A stretch of DNA of 13,850 nucleotides from DATFWK01 sp035259345 (GCA_035259345.1 DATFWK010000214.1:1-13850); one strand, 5' to 3'. Positions 1 to 7,185 are shown, numbered from the stretch's first letter. The notes: generated by a model from the sequence alone, not told the origin. Translations and numbers: made by a program.

Positions 1-732
1 GGTGTGGACGCCCATCGGGTCCAGGTTCTCGATCGAGCAGACGACGATCGCGTTGTCGGCCCGGTCGCGGATGACCTCCAGCTCGAACTCGCCCCAGCCG
101 GCGACCGAGCGCTCGAGGAGCGCCTGGCCGATCGGGCTCGCCGCAAGCGCCGCCGCCGCGGCGCCCTCGAGCTCGCCGGGCGCGGCGGCCACCCCGCCGC
201 CCTCGCCGCCCATCGTGAAGGCCGGGCGCAGGATGACCGGGAAGCCGAGCTCGTCCGCCGCCGTCCTGGCCCCGGCGAGGCTCGTCACGACCCGGCTGTC
301 CAGGACCGGCAGGCCGGCCGCAGCGACGCAGGCGCAGAAGGCCTCGCGGTCCTCGGCGCGGTGGATGACGTCCGCGCGGGCCCCGATCAGCTCGACGCCG
401 TGGCGGGCGAGCACGCCCTCCTCCTCCAGCCGCATCGCCAGGTTGAGCGCGGTCTGGCCCCCGAGCGTCGGGATGAGCGCGTCGGGCGCCTCCCGCGCGA
501 TCACCGCAGCGACCGCCTCCAGGTCGAGCGGCTCGACGTAGGTGCGGTCCGCGACCCCGGGGTCGGTCATGATCGTGGCCGGGTTCGAGTTCACCAGCAC
601 GACCCGGTACCCCTCGGCGGTGAGCGCCCGGCACGCCTGGGTCCCCGAGTAGTCGAACTCGCCCGCCTGGCCGATGACGATCGGGCCGCTCCCGATCACC
701 AGGATGGTCCCGATGTCCGCGCGGCGCGGCAC
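1..732 (-). CDS. carB: Carbamoyl-phosphate synthase large subunit, N-terminal part (cut by the window edge)
   Basis: Makes carbamoyl phosphate from bicarbonate, ATP and ammonia delivered by CarA, the first step of pyrimidine and arginine synthesis. The 244 visible residues begin VPRRADIGTILVIGSGPIVI, followed by GQAGEFDYSGTQACRAL, the dinucleotide-like preATP-grasp fold that opens every CarB. PTLGGQTALNLAM (88-100), an Arg at 129 and 169, and the ATP-grasp Gly-rich loop TMGGEGGG (173-180) follow; the segment near 210-244 matches the first ATP-grasp domain up to CSIENLDPMGVHT. The GTG start at 732 matches the usual N-terminus and lies 2 bases after the carA stop. Oddity: the loop reads GGEGGG where Thr or Ser is usual before the last three Gly. 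The remaining roughly 800 residues lie outside the window. Confidence 0.97.
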   Translation of the reverse strand, partial: MPRRADIGTILVIGSGPIVIGQAGEFDYSGTQACRALTAEGYRVVLVNSNPATIMTDPGVADRTYVEPLDLEAVAAVIAREAPDALIPTLGGQTALNLAMRLEEEGVLARHGVELIGARADVIHRAEDREAFCACVAAAGLPVLDSRVVTSLAGARTAADELGFPVILRPAFTMGGEGGGVAAAPGELEGAAAAALAASPIGQALLERSVAGWGEFELEVIRDRADNAIVVCSIENLDPMGVHT

Positions 733-734
733 CG

Positions 735-1826
735 CTACCCGGCGGCGAGGCCGGCGACGAACCGGCGGAAGAGGTAGCGGGCGTCGTGCGGCCCGGGGCT
801 CGCCTCCGGGTGGTACTGGACGGACCAGGCCCGAAGCTCCGGCGCCTCGATGCCCTCGACCGAGCCGTCGAACAGGCTGGTGCGGGTGACGCGCACCCCG
901 TCGGGAAGGCGCTCGTCGACGACGGCGTAGCCGTGGTTCTGGACGGTGATCTCGACGCCGCCGTCCTCGGCCCGGCGCACCGGGTGGTTCGCGCCGCGAT
1001 GGCCGAAGTGCAGCCTCGCGGTGCGCAGGCCGAGCGCCTGTGCGAGCAGCTGGTGGCCGAGGCAGATGCCGAAGACCGGCACCCGCCCGAGGAGGTCGCG
1101 CATCGTCCGGATCACCGGCTGGACGGCGGCGGGATCGCCGGGGCCGTTCGAGACGAAGAGCGCAGCGGGCTTGACGGCAAGCACGTCGGAGGCGCTCGCA
1201 CCGGCCGGCAGCACCTCGAGACGACAGCCCGCGTCGACCAGCCGGCGGCCGATGCTCGCCTTCATCCCGCAGTCGATCGCGGCGACCAGCGGGCCGCGCT
1301 CCCCCATCGAGCGGCGCGGGCCGGCCGCCTCCTCCGCCAGGTCGCGCCCGTCGAGCACGGGATGCGCGCGCACCTGCTCCAGCAGGTCCGCCGGCGCGAG
1401 GTCGGTGGAGACCCCGCCGCGCATCGCCCCGGCCTCGCGCAGCCGGCGGACGAGCCTGCGCGTGTCGACGTTATCCAGCGCGACCACCCCGTTCGCCCGC
1501 AGCCACGTCGCCCAGCCGGTGGGCCCGGCCGCGCCCGGGCTGTCGCCCGCCCGCGCCATCAGCACCGCCCCTGGCCAGGGGCGCCCGCTCTCCATCTGGG
1601 CCGCGCCGGTCCCGTAGTTGCCGACCATCGGCGCCGCGAAGCAGAGGATCTGCCCGAGGTACGAGGGGTCCGTGACCGCCTCCTGGTAGCCGGTCATCGC
1701 GGTGGTGAACGCCATCTCGCCGAGCGCCGTCCCCGGGGCGCCGACAGACCGCCCCCCGAGCACGAGCCCGTCCTCGAGCACGACCACGCCGGCCGTCGGG
1801 CCGGGCGGGACCGCGCCGTGGGCCAT
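735..1826 (-). CDS. carA: Carbamoyl-phosphate synthase small (glutaminase) subunit
   Basis: Hydrolyses glutamine and channels ammonia to CarB in the cytoplasm. The protein has 363 residues, the normal family length. The N-terminal CPSase domain is visible as LEDGLVLGGRSVG and FTTAMTGYQEAVTDPSY (40-56). The C-terminal class I glutamine amidotransferase domain shows SNGPGDP (226-232), the nucleophile elbow GICLGHQLLAQALG with Cys254, and VQYHPEASPGPHD giving His339 and Glu341; the catalytic triad is complete. The frame stays open upstream of this ATG, but that extension is low-complexity shadow of the preceding gene. ATG 1826 sits in a TGATG overlap with the stop of the upstream hydrolase, so translation is probably coupled; carB begins 2 bases after its stop. 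Confidence 0.97.
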   Translation of the reverse strand: MAHGAVPPGPTAGVVVLEDGLVLGGRSVGAPGTALGEMAFTTAMTGYQEAVTDPSYLGQILCFAAPMVGNYGTGAAQMESGRPWPGAVLMARAGDSPGAAGPTGWATWLRANGVVALDNVDTRRLVRRLREAGAMRGGVSTDLAPADLLEQVRAHPVLDGRDLAEEAAGPRRSMGERGPLVAAIDCGMKASIGRRLVDAGCRLEVLPAGASASDVLAVKPAALFVSNGPGDPAAVQPVIRTMRDLLGRVPVFGICLGHQLLAQALGLRTARLHFGHRGANHPVRRAEDGGVEITVQNHGYAVVDERLPDGVRVTRTSLFDGSVEGIEAPELRAWSVQYHPEASPGPHDARYLFRRFVAGLAAG

Positions 1827-2395
1827 CAGCGGACGAGCTTGGAGATCGCCCGGAAGTCGCCGCCGCCGGCCTCCTCGAGCATCTCGAAGAGCGCGGTCTC
1901 GGCGCTGGTCGCGCGCGCGCCGGCGGTCGTCATCTTCTCGAGCCCGATGCGGCGGTTGGTGGGGGCGCGGGAGGAGACCGCGTCCTCCGCGACGTGCACC
2001 TCGTACCCGCGCGCGAGCAGGTCGTGGACGGTCTGGTTGACGCAGACGTGCGCCTCGATGCCGCAGACGACCCAGCGGGAGCACGCGGTCGCGGCGAGCT
2101 GCTCGTCGAACGCGGCCACCCCGCAGGCCGAGAAGCGGGTCTTCTCGATCGGCTCCGTCCCCTCCGGCAGGCGCTCCGCGACCTCCTGCACGGTGTGGCC
2201 GAGGCCGCTCGGGTACTGCTCGCTCACCAGCACCGGCCGGCCGAGCACGCCGAAGCCGGCGGCGAGGATGCCGACGTTCCGCGCCATCGCGTCGAAGCCG
2301 TCGATCGCCTGCCGGAACGCCTCCTGGACGTCCACGACGATGAGCCCTGTCTCGTCCCGGCTGAGAAGCGCCGGATGCCGCACTACCGTCGCCAT
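1826..2395 (-). CDS. Isochorismatase-family cysteine hydrolase (YcaC-like), substrate unknown, inside the pyr operon
   Basis: A 189-residue single-domain protein of the isochorismatase/nicotinamidase fold, a group that hydrolyses amides, carbamoyl groups or enol ethers. The catalytic triad is visible: Asp22 in LIVVDVQEAF, Lys85 in IEKTRFSAC and Cys118 in GIEAHVCVNQT, a motif typical of the YcaC-like branch. The C-terminus EMLEEAGGGDFRAISKLVR also resembles that branch. The gene lies between pyrC and carA: its ATG overlaps the pyrC 3' end by 13 bases and its stop overlaps carA as TGATG, so it is an integral operon member. The family includes enzymes that cleave carbamoyl and ureido compounds (RutB, N-carbamoylsarcosine amidase), so a side role in clearing a pyrimidine intermediate is possible, but this is inference. 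Confidence 0.9.
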   Translation of the reverse strand: MATVVRHPALLSRDETGLIVVDVQEAFRQAIDGFDAMARNVGILAAGFGVLGRPVLVSEQYPSGLGHTVQEVAERLPEGTEPIEKTRFSACGVAAFDEQLAATACSRWVVCGIEAHVCVNQTVHDLLARGYEVHVAEDAVSSRAPTNRRIGLEKMTTAGARATSAETALFEMLEEAGGGDFRAISKLVR

Positions 2396-3684
2396 GCCAC
2401 CTGCCCTCCCGCGATCGTCAGCAGGATCCTGCCCTCGAGATCGTCCCCGAGGAAGGCCGAGTTGGCCGACTTGCTCTGGAACCGCTCCTCCCCCACCCGC
2501 ACCCGGCCGGCCGGGTCGATCAGCGCCAGGTCGGCGGGCGCGCCCTCGGCGAGCGTGGGCACGGGCAGGCCGAGCGCCGCCGCCGGGTCCGAGCTCATCC
2601 GCCGCACGAGCAGCTCGAGCGGCAGCACGCCCCGGCGGACGAGGTGCGTGTTGCAGACGGCGAACGCCGTCTCCAGGCCGGTGACCCCGAAGGGCGCCTC
2701 CTCGAAGGGGGCCTCCTTCTCCTGCGGCGCGTGGGGCGCGTGGTCGGTGGCGACGCAGTCGATGGTGCCGTCGGCCAGCGCGGCCACCAGGGCCTCGCGG
2801 TCCTCCTCGGATCGCAGCGGCGGGTTCATCTTGTAGCGCGAAGCGTCGAGGGTGGCGACGGCGTCGTCGGTCAGCACGAGGTGGTGGGGGGTCACCTCGG
2901 ACGTCACCCGGACGCCGCGCTCGCGCGCCCGGCGCAGCTCCTCGACCGTCTCGCGCGCCGAGACGTGGCAGACGTGGACGCGCGCGTCCTCGGTGACGGC
3001 GAGCGCGAGGTCCCGCGCCACCATCGAGCTCTCGGACACGCCGGGGATGCCGGCGAGCCCGAGGCGGCTCGACACCAGGCCCTCGTGCATGACCCCCTCG
3101 CCGGAGAGGTCGGGGTCCTCCTCGTGCAGCACGAGCGGGAGGCCGCCGGTGATCTGCTGGTAGCGAAGCGCCCGGCGCAGGACCTCGGCGCTGCGCACCG
3201 GGCGGCCGTCGTCGCTGAAGCCGGCGGCGCCGAGCTCCGCGAGCTCGCCCTGCTCGGTGAGCGCGCGGCCCTCCTGGCCGACCGTGATCGCGGCGAAGAA
3301 GCCGACGCGGATCGCGGCGTCGCGGGCGGCCTGCTCGAGGAGCGAGCCCAGCACGGCCGCCGAGTCGACCACCGGATGCGTGTTCGGCATGGCCAGGATC
3401 GTCACGAAGCCGCCCGCCGCCGCCGCGCGCGAGCCGGACGCGATGTCCTCGGCGTCCTCCCGTCCGGGCGTGCGCAGGTGCACGTGGGGGTCGACGAAGC
3501 CGGGGGCGACCAGGAGGCCGTCGCCGCTGATCCGCTCGAGCCCGTCCGGCTCCCCGCCGATCGCGCCGTCGCGGACGACGAGGTCGCCGACGCGGTCGAT
3601 GCCCGCCGCCGGGTCGAGCAGGCGGGCGCCCTCGATCACGAGCGAGGCCGGCGTCCCGTCGCGCTGGACGAGCCGCGCGCTCAC
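2383..3684 (-). CDS. pyrC: Dihydroorotase, type I
   Basis: Zinc amidohydrolase that cyclises N-carbamoyl-aspartate to dihydroorotate, the third step of UMP synthesis. The 433 residues fit the type I class. Visible landmarks in order: PGFVDPHVHLRTPG with metal ligands His67 and His69; MPNTHPVVD (99-107); GFSDDGRP with Asp158/159, the position where type I enzymes use Asp instead of carboxylated Lys; His187; VHVCHVSA with His240; EVTPHHL (263-269); YKMNPPLR; and VATDHAPH with catalytic Asp314 and His318. All key residues are present, so it should be active rather than one of the catalytically dead PyrC-like partners. It starts with GTG in a 4-base GTGA overlap with the pyrB stop and overlaps the next gene by 13 bases. 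Confidence 0.97.
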   Translation of the reverse strand: MSARLVQRDGTPASLVIEGARLLDPAAGIDRVGDLVVRDGAIGGEPDGLERISGDGLLVAPGFVDPHVHLRTPGREDAEDIASGSRAAAAGGFVTILAMPNTHPVVDSAAVLGSLLEQAARDAAIRVGFFAAITVGQEGRALTEQGELAELGAAGFSDDGRPVRSAEVLRRALRYQQITGGLPLVLHEEDPDLSGEGVMHEGLVSSRLGLAGIPGVSESSMVARDLALAVTEDARVHVCHVSARETVEELRRARERGVRVTSEVTPHHLVLTDDAVATLDASRYKMNPPLRSEEDREALVAALADGTIDCVATDHAPHAPQEKEAPFEEAPFGVTGLETAFAVCNTHLVRRGVLPLELLVRRMSSDPAAALGLPVPTLAEGAPADLALIDPAGRVRVGEERFQSKSANSAFLGDDLEGRILLTIAGGQVAWRR

Positions 3685-4673
3685 GCGACCGCCAGCGCCG
3701 CGAGCTCCTGGGCCTCCGACGTCGCGGTGGCCGGCTCGGCCAGCAGGTCGTAGAGGATCGCCATGCGGACGACGAGCCCGTTGGCAGCCTGCCGCTCGAT
3801 CAGCGTCGCCGGGTCGTCGGCGAGCGCCCCGGAGAGCTCGACTCCGCGGTTGATCGGCCCCGCGTGCATCACGCGCTGGCCCGGGCGCAGCCGCTCGTGG
3901 GTCACCTCGTAGCGTGCGGCGTACTCCCTGAGCGACGGCACCTGGCCGCCGTCGCCCATGCGCTCGCGCTGCATCCGCAGCACGTAGACGACGTCGGCGG
4001 CGGCGATGTCGCGGATGTCCGTGGAGGTCTCGACGCCGAGCGCCTCCTCCGCGCGCCAGGGCAGGAGCGTCGGCGGCCCCACCACCGACACGCGGGCGCC
4101 CATGGCGCGGAAGCCGGCGATGCCGGAGCGGGCCACCCGCGAGTGGGCGACGTCCCCGACGAAGGCGATGTGGAGGCCGTCGATGGGACCGACCTCGCGC
4201 TCGATCGTGTACAGGTCGAGCAGCGCCTGGCTCGGGTGCTCGTGCTTGCCGTCCCCGGCGTTCAGGACCGAGGCGTCCGTGTGGCGCGTGGCCAGGTTGC
4301 AGGCGCCGACCGCCGCGTGGCGGATCACGAACACGTCGGGCCCGTACGCGTTCAGCGTCAGGATCGTGTCCTTCAGGCTCTCGCCCTTCTCGACGCTGGA
4401 CCCGGTGCCCTTGATGTTGACGACGTCCGCGGAGAGCCGCTTGGCGGCGAGCTCGAAGGACGTCGAGGTCCGCGTGGATGGCTCGAGGAAGAGGTTGATG
4501 ACGGTCCGCCCGCGCAGGGTCGGCACCCGCTTGTTGTCGCGGCCCATCACCTCGGTGAAGCGGTTGGCCGTGCGCAGGATGCGCGCGATCGCGGCGCGGT
4601 CGAGGTCGGACATCGCGATGAGCGAACGGCGTCTCACTGAAGCCCCCTTCCGGGCGTCGTCGGTGCGAGGCAT
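3681..4673 (-). CDS. pyrB: Aspartate carbamoyltransferase catalytic subunit
   Basis: Condenses carbamoyl phosphate with aspartate to give carbamoyl-aspartate, the committed step. A protein of 330 residues, slightly longer than usual because of a basic N-terminal stretch. The carbamoyl-phosphate loop is LEPSTRTSTSFELAAKR (63-79); Lys96 in SSVEKGES, the HPSQALLDLYT motif (146-156) and FVGDVAHSRVARS (171-183) follow. Two deviations from many homologues: STRTS where STRTR is common, and MHAGPINRG (269-277) where HPGP is common. No pyrI-like regulatory subunit is in the visible operon. I chose ATG 4673, which overlaps the pyrR stop as TGATG; a GTG one codon upstream (4676) is an equally coupled alternative. 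Confidence 0.97.
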   Translation of the reverse strand: MPRTDDARKGASVRRRSLIAMSDLDRAAIARILRTANRFTEVMGRDNKRVPTLRGRTVINLFLEPSTRTSTSFELAAKRLSADVVNIKGTGSSVEKGESLKDTILTLNAYGPDVFVIRHAAVGACNLATRHTDASVLNAGDGKHEHPSQALLDLYTIEREVGPIDGLHIAFVGDVAHSRVARSGIAGFRAMGARVSVVGPPTLLPWRAEEALGVETSTDIRDIAAADVVYVLRMQRERMGDGGQVPSLREYAARYEVTHERLRPGQRVMHAGPINRGVELSGALADDPATLIERQAANGLVVRMAILYDLLAEPATATSEAQELAALAVA

Positions 4674-5218
4674 CACCCCTCCTCGAGCAGGATCTCGTCG
4701 ACGCCGTCGACCTCCGCGACGTGCACCGTGATGCGCTCCGTGCGCGACGTCGGCAGGTTCTTCCCCACGTAGTCCGGGCGGATCGGCAGCTCCCGGTGGC
4801 CGCGGTCCACCAGCACCGCGAGCTGCACCAGCGGCGGCCGCCCGTAGTCGAAGATGGCGTCGATCGCCGCGCGGATGGTCCGCCCCGTGTAGAGGACGTC
4901 GTCCACCAGCAGCACGGCGTGGTCGGCGATGTCGAAGTCGAGCACGGTCTCGCCGACCACCGGCACCGCGCTCTTGCGGCCCTCCCCTACGCCGACGTCG
5001 TCGCGGTAGAGGGCGATGTCGACGCTGCCGACCGGCGGCGGCGAGCCGGTGAACTCGCCGACGAGGGCGGCGAGGCGCGCGGCCAGCGGCACGCCGCGGG
5101 TGTGGATGCCGACGATCGCGAGATGCCCGTTGTCGGCGTGGCGCTCGACCACCTCGTGTGCGATCCGTGCGACGGTCCTCCGGAACTGCTCGGCGTCGAC
5201 AAGGACCTTGGTCGCCAT
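4673..5218 (-). CDS. pyrR: Bifunctional pyr operon regulator / uracil phosphoribosyltransferase
   Basis: Binds pyr leader RNA when UMP is high and has uracil phosphoribosyltransferase activity. With the ATG at 5218 the protein is 181 residues, the family norm. The N-terminal helix VARIAHEVVERH (16-27) matches the RIAHE motif of PyrR; the PRPP-binding loop is VLLVDDVLYTGRT (102-114); the dimer/RNA-binding region LVDRGHRELPIRPDYVGKN (136-154) is typical and separates PyrR from other phosphoribosyltransferases. The frame is open far upstream through the end of rnz. A GTG at 5260 would add 14 residues, and some mycobacterial PyrR proteins are longer, so the start is not fully certain. I prefer 5218 because conservation begins there and a short upstream ORF stops 2 bases before it. 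First gene of the operon. Confidence 0.95.
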   Translation of the reverse strand: MATKVLVDAEQFRRTVARIAHEVVERHADNGHLAIVGIHTRGVPLAARLAALVGEFTGSPPPVGSVDIALYRDDVGVGEGRKSAVPVVGETVLDFDIADHAVLLVDDVLYTGRTIRAAIDAIFDYGRPPLVQLAVLVDRGHRELPIRPDYVGKNLPTSRTERITVHVAEVDGVDEILLEEG

Positions 5219-5220
5219 GG

Positions 5221-5265
5221 CTACGTGCCCGAGCCGAGCACGGCCGTGCGGAACCGACACTGCAT
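5221..5265 (-). CDS. Candidate 14-residue leader peptide ahead of pyrR
   Basis: A short ORF encoding MQCRFRTAVLGSGT, ending in TAG two bases before the pyrR ATG. It has the best ribosome site in the region: AAGGGAG (5281-5275) sits 9 bases before its ATG, whereas pyrR itself has no clear Shine-Dalgarno. Ribosomes loading here would reach the pyrR start by re-initiation, so anything masking this site would turn down pyrR and the coupled genes. The peptide has no recognised similarity and may matter only as translated DNA. The alternative is that the same site serves a GTG start of pyrR at 5260, 14 bases away, which is a poor distance. Confidence 0.45.
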   Translation of the reverse strand: MQCRFRTAVLGSGT

Positions 5266-5274
5266 ATGTTTTCG

Positions 5275-5298
5275 CTCCCTTCCGGCCTCGCCGGGCCG
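5275..5298 (-). promoter_or_regulatory. PyrR-binding loop and adjoining Shine-Dalgarno (translational operator)
   Basis: The RNA reads GGCCCGGCGAGGCC at 5297-5284, flanked by C and G that extend the stem. The published PyrR-binding-loop consensus of Bacillus pyr leaders is ARUCCNGNGAGGYU. The match is complete in the CCNGNGAGGY core; the outer A-U pair is replaced by G-C, a compensating change, and the bulged U by C. AAGGGAG begins 1 base after the stem, so a bound PyrR would cover the ribosome site. This resembles the translational repression described for mycobacterial PyrR rather than Bacillus attenuation, and no U-rich terminator follows. The hairpin begins 2 bases after the rnz stop codon. 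Confidence 0.72.
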
Positions 5299-5300
5299 AG

Positions 5301-6314
5301 TTAAAGGTCGTCGGAGGAGAGGCTACCAGGATCGCCCGACGCGGCGACACGTGCCCCCCGGCCGACCCCGCCATCGCCGCCGCGGTGCACCACCGGGCCG
5401 CCGCGCTCGGGGAACGGCAGCTCGACCTGGTCGAAGTCGCGGGGCACGATCACGTCGGGGAACGCCTCCTCGGCCTGGCGCCGCGCCTCGCGCGGGAGCG
5501 TCCGGCTGGAGAGGTGCGTGAGGGCCAGGAGCTCGACGCCGGCGCGCGCCGCCAGCTCCGCGGCTTCGCGCGCGGTGGAGTGCCGGGTCTCGATCGCGCG
5601 CTGGGCCTCGTCCTCCAGGAAGGTCGCCTCGTGCACGAGCAGCGTCGCCCCGGTCGCGGCGGCCTCGGTGCCGGCGCAGGGGCGCGTGTCGCCCGACAGC
5701 ACGACCGTCCGGCCGGGCCGCTGCGGGCCGAGCACCTCCCCGGGCCGGACCTCGCGGCCGTCGGGCAGGGCGACGGCCTCGCCGCGCTGGAGGCGCCCGT
5801 AGAGCGGCCCCTCCGGGATGCCGAGCGCGCGCGCGGCCGCCAGGTCGAAGGCTCCCGGGCGCGGGTCCTCGACCAGCGCGTACCCGAGCGAGGGCACGCT
5901 GTGGTCGGTGTGGAAGGCCTCCATGCGCGCGCCGGCCGTCTCGAGCACTACGCCCGGCCCGGTCTCCTCGATCCAGATCGGGTACGGCGTCCTCCCCACC
6001 ACGACGCCGAGCCGCTCGAGAAGGCCGGCCAGGCCCGGCGGGCCGATCACCGCCAGCGGCCGGTCACGCTCGCGCAGCCCGTAGGTCTTGAGCAGGCCGG
6101 GCAGGCCGAGCAGGTGGTCGCCGTGGAGGTGCGTGAGCAGCACGACGTCCACGTCGACCAGGCCCAGCCCGGAGCGTAGGAGCTGGCGCTGGGTGCCCTC
6201 CCCGCAGTCGACCAGCCAGCGGTCGCCGCCCCGCGCGATCAGCGTCGCGGCGGTGGAGCGCGTCGCCGTTGGGACCGACGCGGCCGTCCCGATGAATGTG
6301 ACGAAGAGGTCCAC
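5301..6314 (-). CDS. rnz: Ribonuclease Z (tRNA 3'-processing endonuclease), metallo-beta-lactamase fold
   Basis: Cleaves the 3' trailer from tRNA precursors. A protein of 337 residues, starting GTG as VDLFVTFIGTAASVPT, the typical opening. The metal-binding motif THLHGDH (61-67) supplies His62, His64, Asp66 and His67; His138 lies in FHTDHSVPSLGYAL, Asp209 in LSGDTRP, His245 in TRHSTAREAA and His267 in LTHLSSRTLP, so the full zinc set is present. EGPLYGRLQRGEAV (168-181) is typical of the bacterial long-exosite region. The last ~35 residues are a Gly/Arg/Ser-rich tail not found in most homologues; its codons hold the possible pyr promoter. It starts 9 bases after the upstream phosphoesterase stop, with AGGG in that gap region as a weak ribosome site. 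The next gene but one upstream borders a tRNA gene that lacks an encoded CCA, so its 3' end would need this enzyme. Confidence 0.95.
   Translation of the reverse strand: MDLFVTFIGTAASVPTATRSTAATLIARGGDRWLVDCGEGTQRQLLRSGLGLVDVDVVLLTHLHGDHLLGLPGLLKTYGLRERDRPLAVIGPPGLAGLLERLGVVVGRTPYPIWIEETGPGVVLETAGARMEAFHTDHSVPSLGYALVEDPRPGAFDLAAARALGIPEGPLYGRLQRGEAVALPDGREVRPGEVLGPQRPGRTVVLSGDTRPCAGTEAAATGATLLVHEATFLEDEAQRAIETRHSTAREAAELAARAGVELLALTHLSSRTLPREARRQAEEAFPDVIVPRDFDQVELPFPERGGPVVHRGGDGGVGRGARVAASGDPGSLSSDDL
5320..5325 (-). promoter_or_regulatory. Possible -10 element for the pyr operon
   Basis: TAGCCT fits the actinobacterial TANNNT pattern and lies inside the last codons of rnz. It would start transcription near 5313, about 15 bases before the PyrR hairpin. 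The corresponding -35 (GTCGCC) is poor. It is proposed mainly from position; the operon may instead be read through from rnz. Confidence 0.25.
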
Positions 6315-6323
6315 CGCCGGACC

Positions 6324-6866
6324 CTACGGCGCGCCGGTGCGCACGAGCTCCGGCGGCAGCGGCCCGGGCGGGTCGTCGACGGCCAGGAACCGGACCTCCG
6401 GGGGCGCCCCCTCGCGCACCGTCATCTCGACCATGGAGTGCCGCGGCTGGCGCCGTCGGTCCGTCGCGCTGCCCGGGTTCAGGATGAAGAAGCCGTCCCG
6501 GGCGACCTGGTGGAGCGGGATGTGGGAGTGGCCGAACACGACGCCCCCGCATCCGGGGAACCGGCTGCGCATGCGCTCGAGCCGGCCCGCCTCCGGGCCG
6601 CCGTTGTGCGTGACGCCAAGCCGCAGGCCCGGCAGGTCCACCTCGGCCGACGGGGGCAGGAGGCCGCGCACCGCCTCGTCGTCGGCATTTCCGTGGACCG
6701 CCACGATGGGCGCCCTGAAGCCCTGGAGTTGGCGGAGGAGGTCGAGGTCGGCCAAGTCGCCGGCGTGGACGATCAGGTCCGCCCGGCCGAGCACCTCGCC
6801 GACCGGCTGCGGCAGCACCGTCCCGCGCGCCGGGAAGTGGGTGTCGGAGAGGATCGCGACCGTCAT
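6324..6866 (-). CDS. YfcE/MJ0936-type metallophosphoesterase
   Basis: A 180-residue calcineurin-like phosphoesterase of the small YfcE/MJ0936 group, which hydrolyses phosphodiesters with two metals, usually Mn; the physiological substrate is normally unknown. The metal ligands are all visible: Asp8 and His10 in LSDTHFPARG, Asp37 in VHAGDL, Asn60 in VHGNADD, His87 in VTHNGG, and His113/His115 in FGHSHIPLH, followed by the characteristic LNPGSATDRR (129-138). The ATG overlaps the stop of the preceding small gene as ATGA, so the two are coupled, and rnz follows after 9 bases. Length and motif order fit a complete, active enzyme. The linkage with rnz suggests a nucleic-acid-related role, but this is inference. 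Confidence 0.92.
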   Translation of the reverse strand: MTVAILSDTHFPARGTVLPQPVGEVLGRADLIVHAGDLADLDLLRQLQGFRAPIVAVHGNADDEAVRGLLPPSAEVDLPGLRLGVTHNGGPEAGRLERMRSRFPGCGGVVFGHSHIPLHQVARDGFFILNPGSATDRRRQPRHSMVEMTVREGAPPEVRFLAVDDPPGPLPPELVRTGAP

Positions 6867-7150
6867 GCCCCGGTCGCCTCCGCCGCCGGGCCCTCCTGCG
6901 CCTCCAGCTGCTCCGGGGGCTCCAACGCCGCAAGCTGCTCCGGCGGCTCCTGCGACTCCTGGGAGTCGATGATGTCCGGCAGCCCGAGGGCGCGGCGGAC
7001 CTCTCCGAGCAGGATCCGGAAGTACGCAGCCGTCTCACGCGCCTCGACGACGCCCGGCCGCGCCGTCGCCGACCCGAGCCGTGAGGCGAGGATGCTCGCG
7101 GTCAGCTCGGCCGCGCGCATCTCCGCGTCGCCACGCCGCTCGTCGTCCAC
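6863..7150 (-). CDS. Small unknown protein with a Gln/Glu/Pro-rich tail
   Basis: Not recognised. A 95-residue acidic protein starting GTG, with GGGGGAGG ending about 6 bases upstream as a strong ribosome site. Residues 9-57 look helical (AELTASILASRL, ETAAYFRILLGEVRRALGL). The tail from about 60 carries two copies of EPPEQL, encoded by a near-identical pair of ~20-base direct repeats near 6905-6950, and ends in low-complexity Gln/Glu/Ala. No signal peptide, membrane segment or Cys is present. Its stop overlaps the phosphoesterase start (ATGA), and it is the first gene of the minus-strand group leading into rnz and possibly the pyr genes. It is 52 bases from, and divergent to, the tRNA-Arg gene. 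Confidence 0.75.
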   Translation of the reverse strand: MDDERRGDAEMRAAELTASILASRLGSATARPGVVEARETAAYFRILLGEVRRALGLPDIIDSQESQEPPEQLAALEPPEQLEAQEGPAAEATGA

Positions 7151-7185
7151 CGGCCGCCTCCCCCGCTCGGATCCGCCTGCTCCGG

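Noticed and set aside
786..2684. A 632-codon open frame on the plus strand
   Set aside because: It is the antisense shadow of carA, the hydrolase and part of pyrC; the Arg/Pro/Ala-rich translation has no motif. Long antisense frames are expected at this GC content.
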